A DNA stretch of 64,000 bases from Exiguobacterium sp. 9-2. Lineage in GTDB: Bacteria; Bacillota; Bacilli; Exiguobacteriales; Exiguobacteriaceae. Shown in pieces: positions 9,728-18,948 of the stretch. The translations under genes and the position numbers were made by a program. The stretch lies in the NCBI RefSeq assembly GCF_036287235.1, contig NZ_CP142850.1:2961501-3025500 (forward strand), given 5' to 3'. The notes beneath the pieces are model-generated. The model worked only from the letters and a program-made list of their open reading frames with translations. It had not been told where the DNA came from and searched no databases. Every line of letters begins with the position of its first letter. Position 1 is the first letter of the stretch.

Positions 9728-10106
9728 TGTACTCAACTGCAGGAATATCGGCAGGAGCCCATTCAAGCTGATCAAGGTCTGAAACAGCCACCCAGCGAAG
9801 CTCTGCATGTTCTACGGCAATCGGTTCTCCTGTTACGATTTCAGCTTCAAACGTATGCAATGTAACAATAATAGCATCGTACTCGTAAGTCGTTTTTTCG
9901 ATTGGTTGCTTGACCTTAATATTACATTTTAATTCTTCATTGATTTCACGAACTAACGACTGTGATGGCGTTTCATGTAACTCAATTTTCCCACCAGGAA
10001 ACTCCCATAAGTTGGGCAATGACATTTGGCTACTACGAAGTGCACATAATATTTCATTATGATCGTTGCGAATGACAGCACCTACGACTTGAACTTGTTT
10101 TTTCAT
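9702..10106 (-). CDS. MutT-type NUDIX hydrolase ((deoxy)nucleoside triphosphate pyrophosphohydrolase)
   Basis: A 134-residue protein with a complete Nudix box: GGKIELHETPSQSLVREINE followed by E and L. The LWEFPGGK lead-in and the 8-oxo-dGTPase-like N-terminus (VQVVGAVIRNDHNEILCALR) are also seen. This subgroup hydrolyses modified (d)NTPs such as 8-oxo-dGTP. It converges on the helicase gene and their 3' ends overlap by 26 bp, so the two may interfere in expression yet travel together. A -10-like TATAAT lies on the minus strand at 10129-10134 and a GGAGTG ribosome site is upstream. Partnership with the helicase is inference. Confidence 0.9.
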   Translation of the reverse strand: MKKQVQVVGAVIRNDHNEILCALRSSQMSLPNLWEFPGGKIELHETPSQSLVREINEELKCNIKVKQPIEKTTYEYDAIIVTLHTFEAEIVTGEPIAVEHAELRWVAVSDLDQLEWAPADIPAVEYIKKEFATP

Positions 10107-10162
10107 TTTTTATGTTTCACTCCAAATCATTATAGATTTTTTAGTTCTCTGCTTATCATAAC

Positions 10163-10207
10163 AAAAACCGTTATTCCTTTGACTTGTGCAAAGAATAGCG
10201 GTTTTAT
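10163..10207. terminator. Terminator-like hairpin upstream of two divergent genes
   Basis: AAAACCG...CTTTG pairs with CAAAG...CGGTTTT (one mismatch, one bulge). It has flanking A and T runs and so could act in both directions. Its place is odd, because genes on both sides start away from it. It may stop read-through into the methyltransferase gene or be a remnant of an older transcription unit. Confidence 0.6.
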
Positions 10208-10217
10208 TTATATAACA

Positions 10218-10271
10218 GTTATCCACATGTGGATAACTCCATTTATGGTATACTTATGCCACTTATCCACA
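10218..10271 (+). promoter_or_regulatory. Three perfect DnaA boxes around the promoter of the RlmI-like gene
   Basis: TTATCCACA at 10219-10227 abuts its inverse TGTGGATAA at 10228-10236, forming the perfect 20-bp palindrome GTTATCCACATGTGGATAAC (10218-10237). A third TTATCCACA lies at 10263-10271. A -10-like TATACT sits at 10249-10254. The palindrome covers the expected -35 region and the third box falls near the start of the transcript. DnaA control of the downstream gene is inferred. Confidence 0.75.
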
Positions 10272-10292
10272 AGTAGAAATGAGGAAACTTAC

Positions 10293-11477
10293 ATGTCTCG
10301 TGAACTTTATCCAGTTGTCGTCAAACCAGAATGGATTGAATCGATTCGAAGCGGGTATCCCGCGTTACGCAAGGAAATGTTCGAAGCCTTACAACATGTC
10401 AAAGAGGCAGGCGGACTGCTCCATCTGATGACAGAACATAAAGAATACCTCGCGACTGGTTATTTTGGCAAGCAAGAAAAAGGTGTCGGTTGGACTCTCT
10501 CAATGGACGAGCAAAAAGCGATTGATGTCGACTTCTTCAAACAACTTTTTGAACAAGCATTAGACAAACGAAACGAATTTTTTGAAGAGTATTCAGAAGC
10601 CTTCCGTATTTTTAACGGTGCAGGAGATGGTATCGGTGGTTTGACAATTGATTGTTACGATCATCATTACCTTATTACATTCGAAAATGAAGGCATCTAT
10701 ACATTCCGTCCATTGATTCTTGAAGCTCTTGAATCACTACTGAATTACAGAAGCATTTATGAAAAACGAGATTTCCTCGTCGATCTTCAACCCGTCAAAG
10801 GCGACGACTTTTTGAAAGGGGAACGAGGCGATTTTCCTGAAGTCGCACAAGAATACGGTGTGTTGTATGAGTATGACTTGGATGCTGGTATGCGGACTGG
10901 TTTTGACATTGCCCAACGTGAACTTCGCCGAATCCTTCTCGATTCCGTCGAACGAAAAACCGTACTTAATCTCTTTTCTGATACAGGAACATTAACGGTA
11001 GCTGCCCTTTATGGTGAGGCTACTCAAACGACAAGCGTTGATTTCTCGACACGTAGTCGAAATAAGACAAAAGATAATCTTGTGTTGAACAGTTTTACTC
11101 CTGAGGAACAGAAGATTTTAGTTCAGGATGCGTTCGACTACATCGAACAAGCGGATAAGAAGACTCGTTTTGACGTCGTCTTGTTCCATCCGCCCGTACA
11201 AGTCAATACACGAACACGTCAGTTTCGGACCGAACAGGATCTCGCTCTTTGGATCCAAAAAGTCATTCATTTGACGAATCGCGGAGGACTGCTAGCGATT
11301 ACGACAGATAGTCCCGCTCTTGATGCGTCACAATTGAAAAAAGCTGTGGAGCAGGCGTTCAACAAGTTGCGTCAAAAATTTGAAGTCGTATGGGAGCAGC
11401 CGGAGCAGAAAGATTTCCCGACTCCTCCTTCCATGCCACAACTCAATCCAAAAAGTATTCTTGTTCGCCGTAAATGA
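10293..11477 (+). CDS. RlmI-like class I SAM-dependent rRNA methyltransferase
   Basis: This 394-residue protein has an N-terminal PUA-like segment (VVVKPEWIESIRSGYPALR), a middle domain (EAFRIFNGAGDGIGGLTID) and a C-terminal Rossmann methyltransferase domain. The family includes 23S rRNA m5C1962 methyltransferase RlmI. Family landmarks RTGFDIAQRELRRIL and LNLFSDTGTLTVAA are recognisable. Motif IV reads LFHPPVQ where I expect a DPP-type motif, so activity or target may differ. The ATG at 10293 follows GAGGAAACTTAC. A DnaA-box cluster lies upstream and a bidirectional terminator downstream. Confidence 0.85.
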   Translation: MSRELYPVVVKPEWIESIRSGYPALRKEMFEALQHVKEAGGLLHLMTEHKEYLATGYFGKQEKGVGWTLSMDEQKAIDVDFFKQLFEQALDKRNEFFEEYSEAFRIFNGAGDGIGGLTIDCYDHHYLITFENEGIYTFRPLILEALESLLNYRSIYEKRDFLVDLQPVKGDDFLKGERGDFPEVAQEYGVLYEYDLDAGMRTGFDIAQRELRRILLDSVERKTVLNLFSDTGTLTVAALYGEATQTTSVDFSTRSRNKTKDNLVLNSFTPEEQKILVQDAFDYIEQADKKTRFDVVLFHPPVQVNTRTRQFRTEQDLALWIQKVIHLTNRGGLLAITTDSPALDASQLKKAVEQAFNKLRQKFEVVWEQPEQKDFPTPPSMPQLNPKSILVRRK

Positions 11478-11487
11478 CGTGTTATCT

Positions 11488-11526
11488 AAAAAATCCGCTA
11501 CTGAATTTTTCAGTAACGGATTTTTT
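11488..11526. terminator. Bidirectional intrinsic terminator
   Basis: A stem of about 16 bp (AAAATCCG... with ...CGGATTTT, one mismatch) is flanked by A's and T's. It separates the rightward methyltransferase gene from the leftward dehydrogenase gene. Confidence 0.9.
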
Positions 11527-11567
11527 ATATTTTTAACAGGAAATGTAAAATGAATGGCGAATCATTT

Positions 11568-12560
11568 TTAATGGGTTGGATATACACTCACTTTACCAAA
11601 GTGTGATGTTTGATCAAATCGTTGATAGAGATCGTTTAACGCATCGCGTTCATAGGGAATCTGCTCTTCAATCCGTATTTCAATCACTCCTTCTTCCACT
11701 AAACGAATGAGTTCTGCTAAGTGATGTTGCTGTTGCTTCATCTCCTCTACTTTTCCTTTTAGCAACGGGAGCGCGACGAACACAGCTTCGAGTGACAAGG
11801 CTTTACTATGCATCATCGTTAAATCTTGTGTCGTCCGTGTCGCGATCGAAATGATGCGTCCCCGCTCTTTTGCGAGTATGAACGATTCTTGTAAATGGTC
11901 ACCACCCACTGTATCAATGATGACGTCGAATCCATCCAGATCGAGTCGTTTGAGCAATATTTCAGCTGATTCTTCCTTGTACCGGTGAATACGAATCCCT
12001 TTTGCTTCTAGCCAAGCTGCCTTCTCGTCAGAAGAGGCGCTCGCTGTAACGTCACATCCATAATGACGAGCCAGTTGAACGGTAAGATGTCCTACTCCAC
12101 CCGTTCCGCCTGCTACATATACGCGGATTCCTGGGGTAATCGCGATTCGCTCTTTTAAAATTTCCATTGCTGTCAATCCAATCACCGGTAAACAACCAGC
12201 AACCTCAGCCGATACCCCTTCCGGTCGTAAGACTGCCATTTGTTCAGGCACAAGCATTTCTTCCGCTAACGCACCGGCGCGTTTTCCAAGTCCACCGCCG
12301 AATGCGACGATGCGATCGCCGACAGAAAAAGACGTCACACCCTCCCCGATTTCAATCACTTTCCCCGTTACATCACCCTGGAGAATTCCAGTCGTTGAAG
12401 CCGCCACCACATGTCCGAAAAACATCTTCGTATCAAGTGGATTGATGCTTGACCCCTCGATTTGAACCCGTAATTCGTACTTCCCCGCTTTTTCGGGTGT
12501 GACGTCTTTTTCTGTAAGTGATGCATTTTTTCCGTACTGATCGACTACGAATGCTCTCAT
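11568..12560 (-). CDS. MDR-family NAD(P)H:quinone oxidoreductase / zinc-type alcohol dehydrogenase-like protein
   Basis: A 330-residue medium-chain dehydrogenase/reductase. The N-terminal GroES-like part contains SSINPLDTKMFFG and ILQGDVTGKVIEIGEGV. The nucleotide-binding motif is AGGTGGVGHLTVQLA. It lacks the clustered cysteines of zinc alcohol dehydrogenases, so it is more likely a quinone or enoyl reductase. I chose the ATG at 12560 because AAAAAGGGGGAATTCTTC sits directly upstream; a start 21 bases earlier would bury that site. It is monocistronic and divergent from pepT. Confidence 0.88.
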   Translation of the reverse strand: MRAFVVDQYGKNASLTEKDVTPEKAGKYELRVQIEGSSINPLDTKMFFGHVVAASTTGILQGDVTGKVIEIGEGVTSFSVGDRIVAFGGGLGKRAGALAEEMLVPEQMAVLRPEGVSAEVAGCLPVIGLTAMEILKERIAITPGIRVYVAGGTGGVGHLTVQLARHYGCDVTASASSDEKAAWLEAKGIRIHRYKEESAEILLKRLDLDGFDVIIDTVGGDHLQESFILAKERGRIISIATRTTQDLTMMHSKALSLEAVFVALPLLKGKVEEMKQQQHHLAELIRLVEEGVIEIRIEEQIPYERDALNDLYQRFDQTSHFGKVSVYPTH

Positions 12561-12669
12561 GAAGAATTCCCCCTTTTTCAATATTAGTCTATCATGATTC
12601 AGAATTCTCTCACATTAGTCGTTCATGCTATGATGAAGATATCTTATGACGAGAAGGGACGTTTTTGAT

Positions 12670-13905
12670 TTGAAACAAGAATTGATTGATCGTCTAACTA
12701 CATACGTGAAAGTCGATACACAGTCGAACTATGAGAGTATGACTGTTCCAACGACAGAAGGGCAATGGACACTAGCTCGTTTGCTCGTAGAAGAATTAAA
12801 GACAATTGGCATGGAAGAAGTCACCGTTGATGATAATGGTTATGTCATGGCGACATTACCTGCCAATACAGACGCAGACATTCCAACAATCGGTTTTCTC
12901 GCTCATCTCGATACAGCGACAGACTTCACAGGTACGAATGTCCGTCCACAACTCGTGGAAGCATATGACGGAAATCCCATCACATTAAGTGAAGTGCCAT
13001 CCGTCATTCTATCGCCAACTGATTTTCCTGCACTGCACAACTACGTCGGTCACACCTTGATGACGACAGATGGGACGACATTACTCGGAGCCGATAATAA
13101 AGCCGGAATCGCAGAAATCATGACAGCCATGCATCATTTGATTTCACATCCGGAAATTAAGCATGGTCGCATTCGTGTTGCCTTCACACCTGACGAAGAG
13201 ATTGGTCGTGGACCACATCACTTTAATGTCGAAGCGTTCGATGCCACGTATGCTTATACGGTCGACGGCGGTCCGCTTGGTGAGCTTGAATACGAGAGCT
13301 TTAATGCGGCGGCGGCTAAAATCGTCTTCCACGGAACAAATGTCCATCCGGGAACAGCAAAAGATAAGATGGTCAATTCGCAGAAACATGCGATGGCGTT
13401 CCACGATCGTCTTCCCGGAGAAGAGTCTCCTGAATTCACGGATGGTTTTGAAGGATTCTTCCATCTGATTTCATTTGACGGTTCGGTCGAAAAAACGACG
13501 CTCGACTACATCATTCGTGATTTTGATCGTGAAGCCTTCGAGGGACGGAAACACTTCTTGTCTGCCCTTGTCGATGAGTGGAACAAAAAGTATGGTGCTG
13601 GTAGTGTGGAAATCGACTTACACGATCAGTACTACAACATGCGTGAAAAAATCGAGCCCCACATGCACATCGTTGATATTGCTCATGCAGCGATGGAGTC
13701 GCTTGATATTACGCCAATCGTTAAACCGATTCGTGGTGGAACAGATGGATCACAACTCTCATACATGGGACTTCCGACACCGAACATTTTTACCGGCGGT
13801 GAGAACTATCATGGCAAGTTCGAGTTCATCTCTGTGGATAACATGGTGAAAGCAACACAAGTCATCATTGCCATCGCTCAAGGTTTTGAACAAGCTTCGC
13901 ACTAA
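12670..13905 (+). CDS. pepT: Peptidase T (tripeptide aminopeptidase)
   Basis: An M20B zinc peptidase that releases the N-terminal residue of tripeptides in the cytoplasm. The zinc-site segments are all present: [10 protein letters not shown] (His, Asp), LLGADNKAG (bridging Asp), TPDEEIGRG (catalytic and ligand Glu), YTVDGGP (Asp) and [12 protein letters not shown] (His). I prefer the TTG at 12670 (411 residues) because AGAAGGGA lies about ten bases upstream and the length matches characterised PepT. An in-frame ATG at 12646 has no good ribosome site. A -10-like TATGAT lies near 12631. Confidence 0.95.
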   Translation: MKQELIDRLTTYVKVDTQSNYESMTVPTTEGQWTLARLLVEELKTIGMEEVTVDDNGYVMATLPANTDADIPTIGFLAHLDTATDFTGTNVRPQLVEAYDGNPITLSEVPSVILSPTDFPALHNYVGHTLMTTDGTTLLGADNKAGIAEIMTAMHHLISHPEIKHGRIRVAFTPDEEIGRGPHHFNVEAFDATYAYTVDGGPLGELEYESFNAAAAKIVFHGTNVHPGTAKDKMVNSQKHAMAFHDRLPGEESPEFTDGFEGFFHLISFDGSVEKTTLDYIIRDFDREAFEGRKHFLSALVDEWNKKYGAGSVEIDLHDQYYNMREKIEPHMHIVDIAHAAMESLDITPIVKPIRGGTDGSQLSYMGLPTPNIFTGGENYHGKFEFISVDNMVKATQVIIAIAQGFEQASH

Positions 13906-13907
13906 TC

Positions 13908-13944
13908 AAAAAGCAGATTCTCAGCGCTGAGAATCTGCTTTTTT
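13908..13944. terminator. Bidirectional intrinsic terminator
   Basis: A perfect 18-bp inverted repeat with no loop bases (13908-13925 with 13926-13943) has A's on the left and six T's on the right. It serves pepT and the convergent SPFH gene. Confidence 0.95.
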
Positions 13945-13993
13945 CACGTCTGCCGTTGTGGTCTTTAAGCGGTTTATCTTAGACATATTTCAA

Positions 13994-14863
13994 TTAGTTT
14001 TTTTCTTGTGTCGTACCGTCAGGAATCGGTAGTTGAACCATACTCCCTGATCCACTGACAAGTGGTGATTTCCCGTCCCACTTCTTGACAGCTTCGTATT
14101 GAATCATTTCTTTCGTCAACGTCTTCTGTAATTCTTTTTGTGCTTTTGCCAACCCTTGAGCTTCGATCAAACGCGCATCGGCTGCTCCTTTTGCTTCTAC
14201 GCGAAGACGTTCTGCCTCTGCTTTAGCGATTTCAAGATCCGTTTTCTTTTTATCGAGTTCCTGCGACGCTTTGACACGCGCATCGATTGCTTCCTGTGTC
14301 TTTTCATCTGGTTTTGGTGCACCGAGTGCGACATCCTCGATGATGAAACCGATGTCCTTGACGTCTTCTGCAAACTGCGTCTGAATGCTCGTCGAGACGT
14401 TTCCTGATTTTTCACCGAACAGTTCAAGAACAGTAACTTTCGAGATTTGCTCACGCGACGCATCATAGAGTCGTTGTTTCAAGTAACCTTTGGCAATCTC
14501 ATCGATTTCGATCGGTCCGAACTTGTTGAAGACTTTTGTCACCTTATCCGGCGAAACGGAGAAGCTGTATGTAAAGTCGACGACGATGTTCTTTCCGTCT
14601 TTAGTCGCAAGCGTCATGTTATCAAGCGATTTCGTCTGTGTACGGATCGGATACTCCGTCACCCGTGTGATTGGTGAAACGACATGCCAGCCTTGCGATA
14701 ACGTCTCATCTTTGACACCGCTTGACGGGGTATAAACGACACCAACTTGTCCGGGTTCGATTTGTTCGACGACGAACGGCGTTGTAGCCAGCAGGGCTAA
14801 TACAAGTACACCAGCGATGATCATCGATGGACGAATTTTTTTCTTCGGTTTGATTTCTCTCAT
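13994..14863 (-). CDS. SPFH/Band 7 (prohibitin-like) membrane protein
   Basis: A 289-residue protein with a basic N-terminus (KPKKKIRPS), one transmembrane helix at about 13-33, an SPFH domain (VEQIEPGQVGVVYTPSSG to about residue 200) and an Ala/Glu/Lys-rich coiled coil (KKKTDLEIAKAEAERLRVEA). Prohibitin-type proteins build large membrane-bound rings that affect membrane proteases or lipid microdomains. Its ATG overlaps the stop codon of an upstream 34-codon gene in an ATGA arrangement, so translation is probably coupled. Confidence 0.88.
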   Translation of the reverse strand: MREIKPKKKIRPSMIIAGVLVLALLATTPFVVEQIEPGQVGVVYTPSSGVKDETLSQGWHVVSPITRVTEYPIRTQTKSLDNMTLATKDGKNIVVDFTYSFSVSPDKVTKVFNKFGPIEIDEIAKGYLKQRLYDASREQISKVTVLELFGEKSGNVSTSIQTQFAEDVKDIGFIIEDVALGAPKPDEKTQEAIDARVKASQELDKKKTDLEIAKAEAERLRVEAKGAADARLIEAQGLAKAQKELQKTLTKEMIQYEAVKKWDGKSPLVSGSGSMVQLPIPDGTTQEKN

Positions 14864-14964
14864 TCTGAATCTCCTTTATCAATCTTTTCTTGGATATAGC
14901 GATAGAGTTCCATGCCAAGCAAAACGATGAGGGCGAAAAACAATAACGTGAAAAAGATGGCCAT
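14860..14964 (-). CDS. 34-residue single-helix membrane protein coupled to SPFH gene
   Basis: The sequence is MAIFFTLLFFALIVLLGMEL followed by YRYIQEKIDKGDSE. It has one strongly hydrophobic helix (residues 2-17) and then a short charged tail. A very strong GAGGAGGGG ribosome site lies six bases before the ATG at 14964. The stop codon overlaps the ATG of the SPFH gene by four bases (ATGA). The ribosome site, operon place and clean helix/tail design argue that it is real. I know no named family; a partner or regulator of the SPFH ring is inferred from position. Confidence 0.75.
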   Translation of the reverse strand: MAIFFTLLFFALIVLLGMELYRYIQEKIDKGDSE

Positions 14965-15111
14965 CTAACCCCTCCTCTAGCGAATTCCTTACTTTCTTCT
15001 ACGCATCCATCTGGAAAATGTTTCATTATTTTAAATATCCGGTTGCTTATTTTTAATTTCTGTCCTAATATGGAAAGAACTTTGCCTGCTCTACGACAGA
15101 TCATGATTTGT

Positions 15112-15117
15112 GGTACA
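15112..15117 (+). promoter_or_regulatory. Extended -10 element (TGGTACACT) of the ABC-F gene
   Basis: TACACT is preceded by TGG, fitting an extended -10 promoter. It lies 46 bases before the ATG of the ABC-F gene. No good -35 hexamer is seen at 17 bp. Confidence 0.45.
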
Positions 15118-15126
15118 CTCGAATGA

Positions 15127-16785
<1,659 letters not shown>

Positions 16786-16788
16786 TTT

Positions 16789-16826
16789 TGAAAGAGACCG
16801 GAACTGTCGTTTCGGTCTCTTTTTTG
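16789..16826 (+). terminator. Intrinsic terminator of the ABC-F gene
   Basis: AAAGAGACCG pairs with CGGTCTCTTT, followed by a T run, four bases after the stop codon. The next gene starts 24 bases after the T run. Confidence 0.85.
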
Positions 16827-16850
16827 AACACGTTGAAGGAGGAATGCGAT

Positions 16851-17231
16851 ATGCGACATCGCGTATGCGCTGCGTTGATTGAAGAGCAACAGATTCTAAT
16901 GGTCAAATTACATACCTCTTCCCGGACATTTTGGACGTTACCCGGCGGAGGTGTCGAGAATGGTGAAACAAAAGAGCAAGCCATCATGAGAGAAGTGTTA
17001 GAAGAAACGCATCTTCACGTCACGGTCGAACGGAAACTTTACGAGATTTCAATTGATCAAGGAACAGAGACATGTTTTCTCGTTCGCCGTGTCTTAGATA
17101 GTCCTGAACCTCGACTCGGGATCGATCCTGAACTATCGCTTGATCAACAAGAATTACGAGCCGTTCGGTTTCGACCACTGAATGAGATGCAAAATGATTC
17201 ACAGATTTCTCGTTTGCGTCTACTATCGTAA
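16851..17231 (+). CDS. NUDIX hydrolase
   Basis: A 126-residue Nudix protein. The box reads GGGVENGETKEQAIMREVLE followed by ET, preceded by FWTLP. The glutamate pair needed for metal binding is therefore present as REVLEE. The substrate is not predictable from this generic subgroup. The ATG at 16851 follows GAAGGAGGAATGCGAT; the longer open frame from 16782 would include the upstream terminator and is rejected. No clear promoter separates it from that terminator, so expression may depend on read-through. Confidence 0.87.
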   Translation: MRHRVCAALIEEQQILMVKLHTSSRTFWTLPGGGVENGETKEQAIMREVLEETHLHVTVERKLYEISIDQGTETCFLVRRVLDSPEPRLGIDPELSLDQQELRAVRFRPLNEMQNDSQISRLRLLS

Positions 17232-17420
17232 CGATATAATCTTTGGATTAAATGAAAATTTAATAACCGTATTTATACTTAAAAATAGTAGTCGATAACT
17301 AAGCTTTTTGATAATCCAAAATCGCTCGATCCAGCGATAGAAAACGAGAATGTTATCAAGGTATCGACTGCCTATCCGTTTTACCGAGTGGTCATAAATC
17401 GTATACGAATCGATAAGATA

Positions 17421-17460
17421 TGAAAAAACGGATTCCCCAGTGCGGGAATCCGTTTTTTCA
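17421..17460. terminator. Strong bidirectional intrinsic terminator
   Basis: A perfect 17-bp stem (17421-17437 with 17444-17460) has a six-base loop and A/T runs at both ends. It contains the stop codon of the SRPBCC gene. The preceding 17232-17420 stretch is AT-rich and shows no gene. Confidence 0.93.
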
Positions 17461-17925
17461 TGCATTGTTCTTCTTTTGTTTCGCTGCCTCTTCTTCGACA
17501 CGTTGCAACAAGCCCTGAACAATTTTCTCGTTTTCTCGTTCGCCACCGAGTGACAAGAGACTTTTCCCAACAAAGTTTGCCCCTTCATTTTTTCCTGTAT
17601 AAATCAACAGACAACGAGCGTGTCCAAGTGGTTTGAGCGTAAACGTCATCTCAATCTTGAATATTTTAGCTAACGTGAATCCAATCGTATTTTGTTTAAA
17701 GTCCGGCTCATTCGTATAGGCTAAATCGGTCACGATGTAGGTTTCGAGTCGGTTGCCCTGCATGTATGTTTGACGATACGTCGAACCGACGACACCCGGT
17801 TTTCGTTCAATCACTTCATGCTGGACGACGTTCGGAATCAGACGTTGCAGCCGCGTGTGATCAAACAAGTGCCATGCTTCCTCAATCGGGATATCGAGCT
17901 GTCGTTCTTCTCTCCACGTAATCAT
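17458..17925 (-). CDS. SRPBCC (START-like) family protein
   Basis: A 155-residue protein with the SRPBCC pattern: an opening strand (TWREERQLDIPIEEAWHLF), a central VGSTYRQTYMQGNRLETYIV strand pair, and a long C-terminal helix (ENEKIVQGLLQRVEEEAAKQ). The fold makes a hydrophobic pocket for lipids or aromatic ligands; no ligand can be assigned. The ATG follows AAAGGGGGCGGATCT. The gene lies downstream of the ATP-grasp gene in the same direction, behind a weaker hairpin. Confidence 0.78.
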   Translation of the reverse strand: MITWREERQLDIPIEEAWHLFDHTRLQRLIPNVVQHEVIERKPGVVGSTYRQTYMQGNRLETYIVTDLAYTNEPDFKQNTIGFTLAKIFKIEMTFTLKPLGHARCLLIYTGKNEGANFVGKSLLSLGGERENEKIVQGLLQRVEEEAAKQKKNNA

Positions 17926-17951
17926 AGATCCGCCCCCTTTCTATAGAAATA

Positions 17952-17987
17952 CCCCGTCATCCGGTCTTGTAACGTCCGGTGACAGGG
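17952..17987 (-). terminator. Hairpin after the ATP-grasp gene, possible weak terminator
   Basis: CCCGTCATCCGG pairs with CCGGTGACAGGG across an 11-base loop. On the minus strand it is followed only by TATTTCTAT, so termination may be partial and the SRPBCC gene may receive read-through. Confidence 0.55.
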
Positions 17988-18000
17988 CGGGAGCCGATTC

Positions 18001-18948
18001 TTATTTTACTGTGCTTGTTTCAAGTGCTGCACCGAGGAACTTCGCCAGTTCGAGCATGCCGTAGCGTCCTGCAGCTGCCTCAGCATCCGAATTGTAATTC
18101 GTATTCGTATTGACGTCATACGTATAGATCGTACCTGACGCATCCTTGATGAACTCGATACCTGCGACCGCAATCTGGTTCGCATGGAGGAACGCTTCGT
18201 ACTTTGCAATGATTGGATCATCGAAGCCTTCAACGATTTGGAACTTCATCGGCGTTTGCGGCGCTTCTTCCCCGACTGGGCAGAACAAGTCTTCGATCAC
18301 ACATGCATCCGCTGGGCAAAGCTCAAAACCTTCTGATGTATCGACTCGAACCGCGTAGACAAACTTTCCACCTACGAACTCACAGCGCGTGATGTACGGT
18401 TCTGGTGCTTGGATATACTCTTGAATCAATGTGATGCCATCGACTGGTTCGTCGAATGTCGGACCATCGAGATAAGCTTCAAGTGCTTCAATCGAATGGA
18501 ATAACTGGACGCCGAGACCTTTCCCGGCACGGTTATGTTTCGTGATAAATGACGAAACACCGATTTCTTTTGCTGCTTGTACGATTTGATCACGTCCGAC
18601 AGCAGCCGTTGTCTTTGGTACACGAATCCCAGCCTTACGTAACGCTGTGTATTGATTGACTTTGCTGACTTCAAGACGGAGCGCACGCGTTCCGTTAAAG
18701 ACAGTGCGGTCATGCTCTTCTAACCAAGCGAGGACCCCTTCCGTCAACTCTGGCGCATAACGATGCCCCCGCGTATGCGAAGACGCACTCATACGACTGT
18801 AAAAGACACCTTCTGGCGGCAGTTCATCTAACGGTACGATTCCTTCATTCAAGTGCCACTGCTCGTACGGCAACTTGAGTTCTTCGAGACGTTTGATGAG
18901 ATGATCCGTCCATTCTTGGTTTTCGTGGAGAATATGAATTTTTGTCAT
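18001..18948 (-). CDS. RimK-like ATP-grasp family protein
   Basis: A 315-residue protein of the ATP-grasp superfamily, which joins a carboxylate to an amine, thiol or hydroxyl. Recognisable parts are FITKHNRAGKGLGVQLF (nucleotide-binding lysine and glycine loop), LIQEYIQAPEPYITRCEFVGG (central strands) and GIEFIKDASGTIYTYDVNTNTNYN (metal-ligand acidic and Asn residues). The closest broad family is COG0189; the product is unknown. Its start overlaps the stop of the flavin monooxygenase gene by four bases (ATGA). Both lie behind one SAM-I riboswitch, which points to sulfur metabolism. Confidence 0.85.
   Translation of the reverse strand: MTKIHILHENQEWTDHLIKRLEELKLPYEQWHLNEGIVPLDELPPEGVFYSRMSASSHTRGHRYAPELTEGVLAWLEEHDRTVFNGTRALRLEVSKVNQYTALRKAGIRVPKTTAAVGRDQIVQAAKEIGVSSFITKHNRAGKGLGVQLFHSIEALEAYLDGPTFDEPVDGITLIQEYIQAPEPYITRCEFVGGKFVYAVRVDTSEGFELCPADACVIEDLFCPVGEEAPQTPMKFQIVEGFDDPIIAKYEAFLHANQIAVAGIEFIKDASGTIYTYDVNTNTNYNSDAEAAAGRYGMLELAKFLGAALETSTVK

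Noticed and set aside
6485-10160. Integrative element with integrase and attachment sites
   Set aside because: No recombinase, transposase or direct repeats flanking the AT-rich cassette were found by eye.
10218-10271. Replication origin suggested by clustered DnaA boxes
   Set aside because: There is no dnaA, dnaN, rpmH or gyr gene nearby and no AT-rich unwinding stretch of the usual type; promoter control is the simpler view.
14706-15104. 132-codon minus-strand open frame overlapping the SPFH start
   Set aside because: Its frame differs from both the SPFH gene and the well-supported 34-codon gene, and it has no ribosome site.
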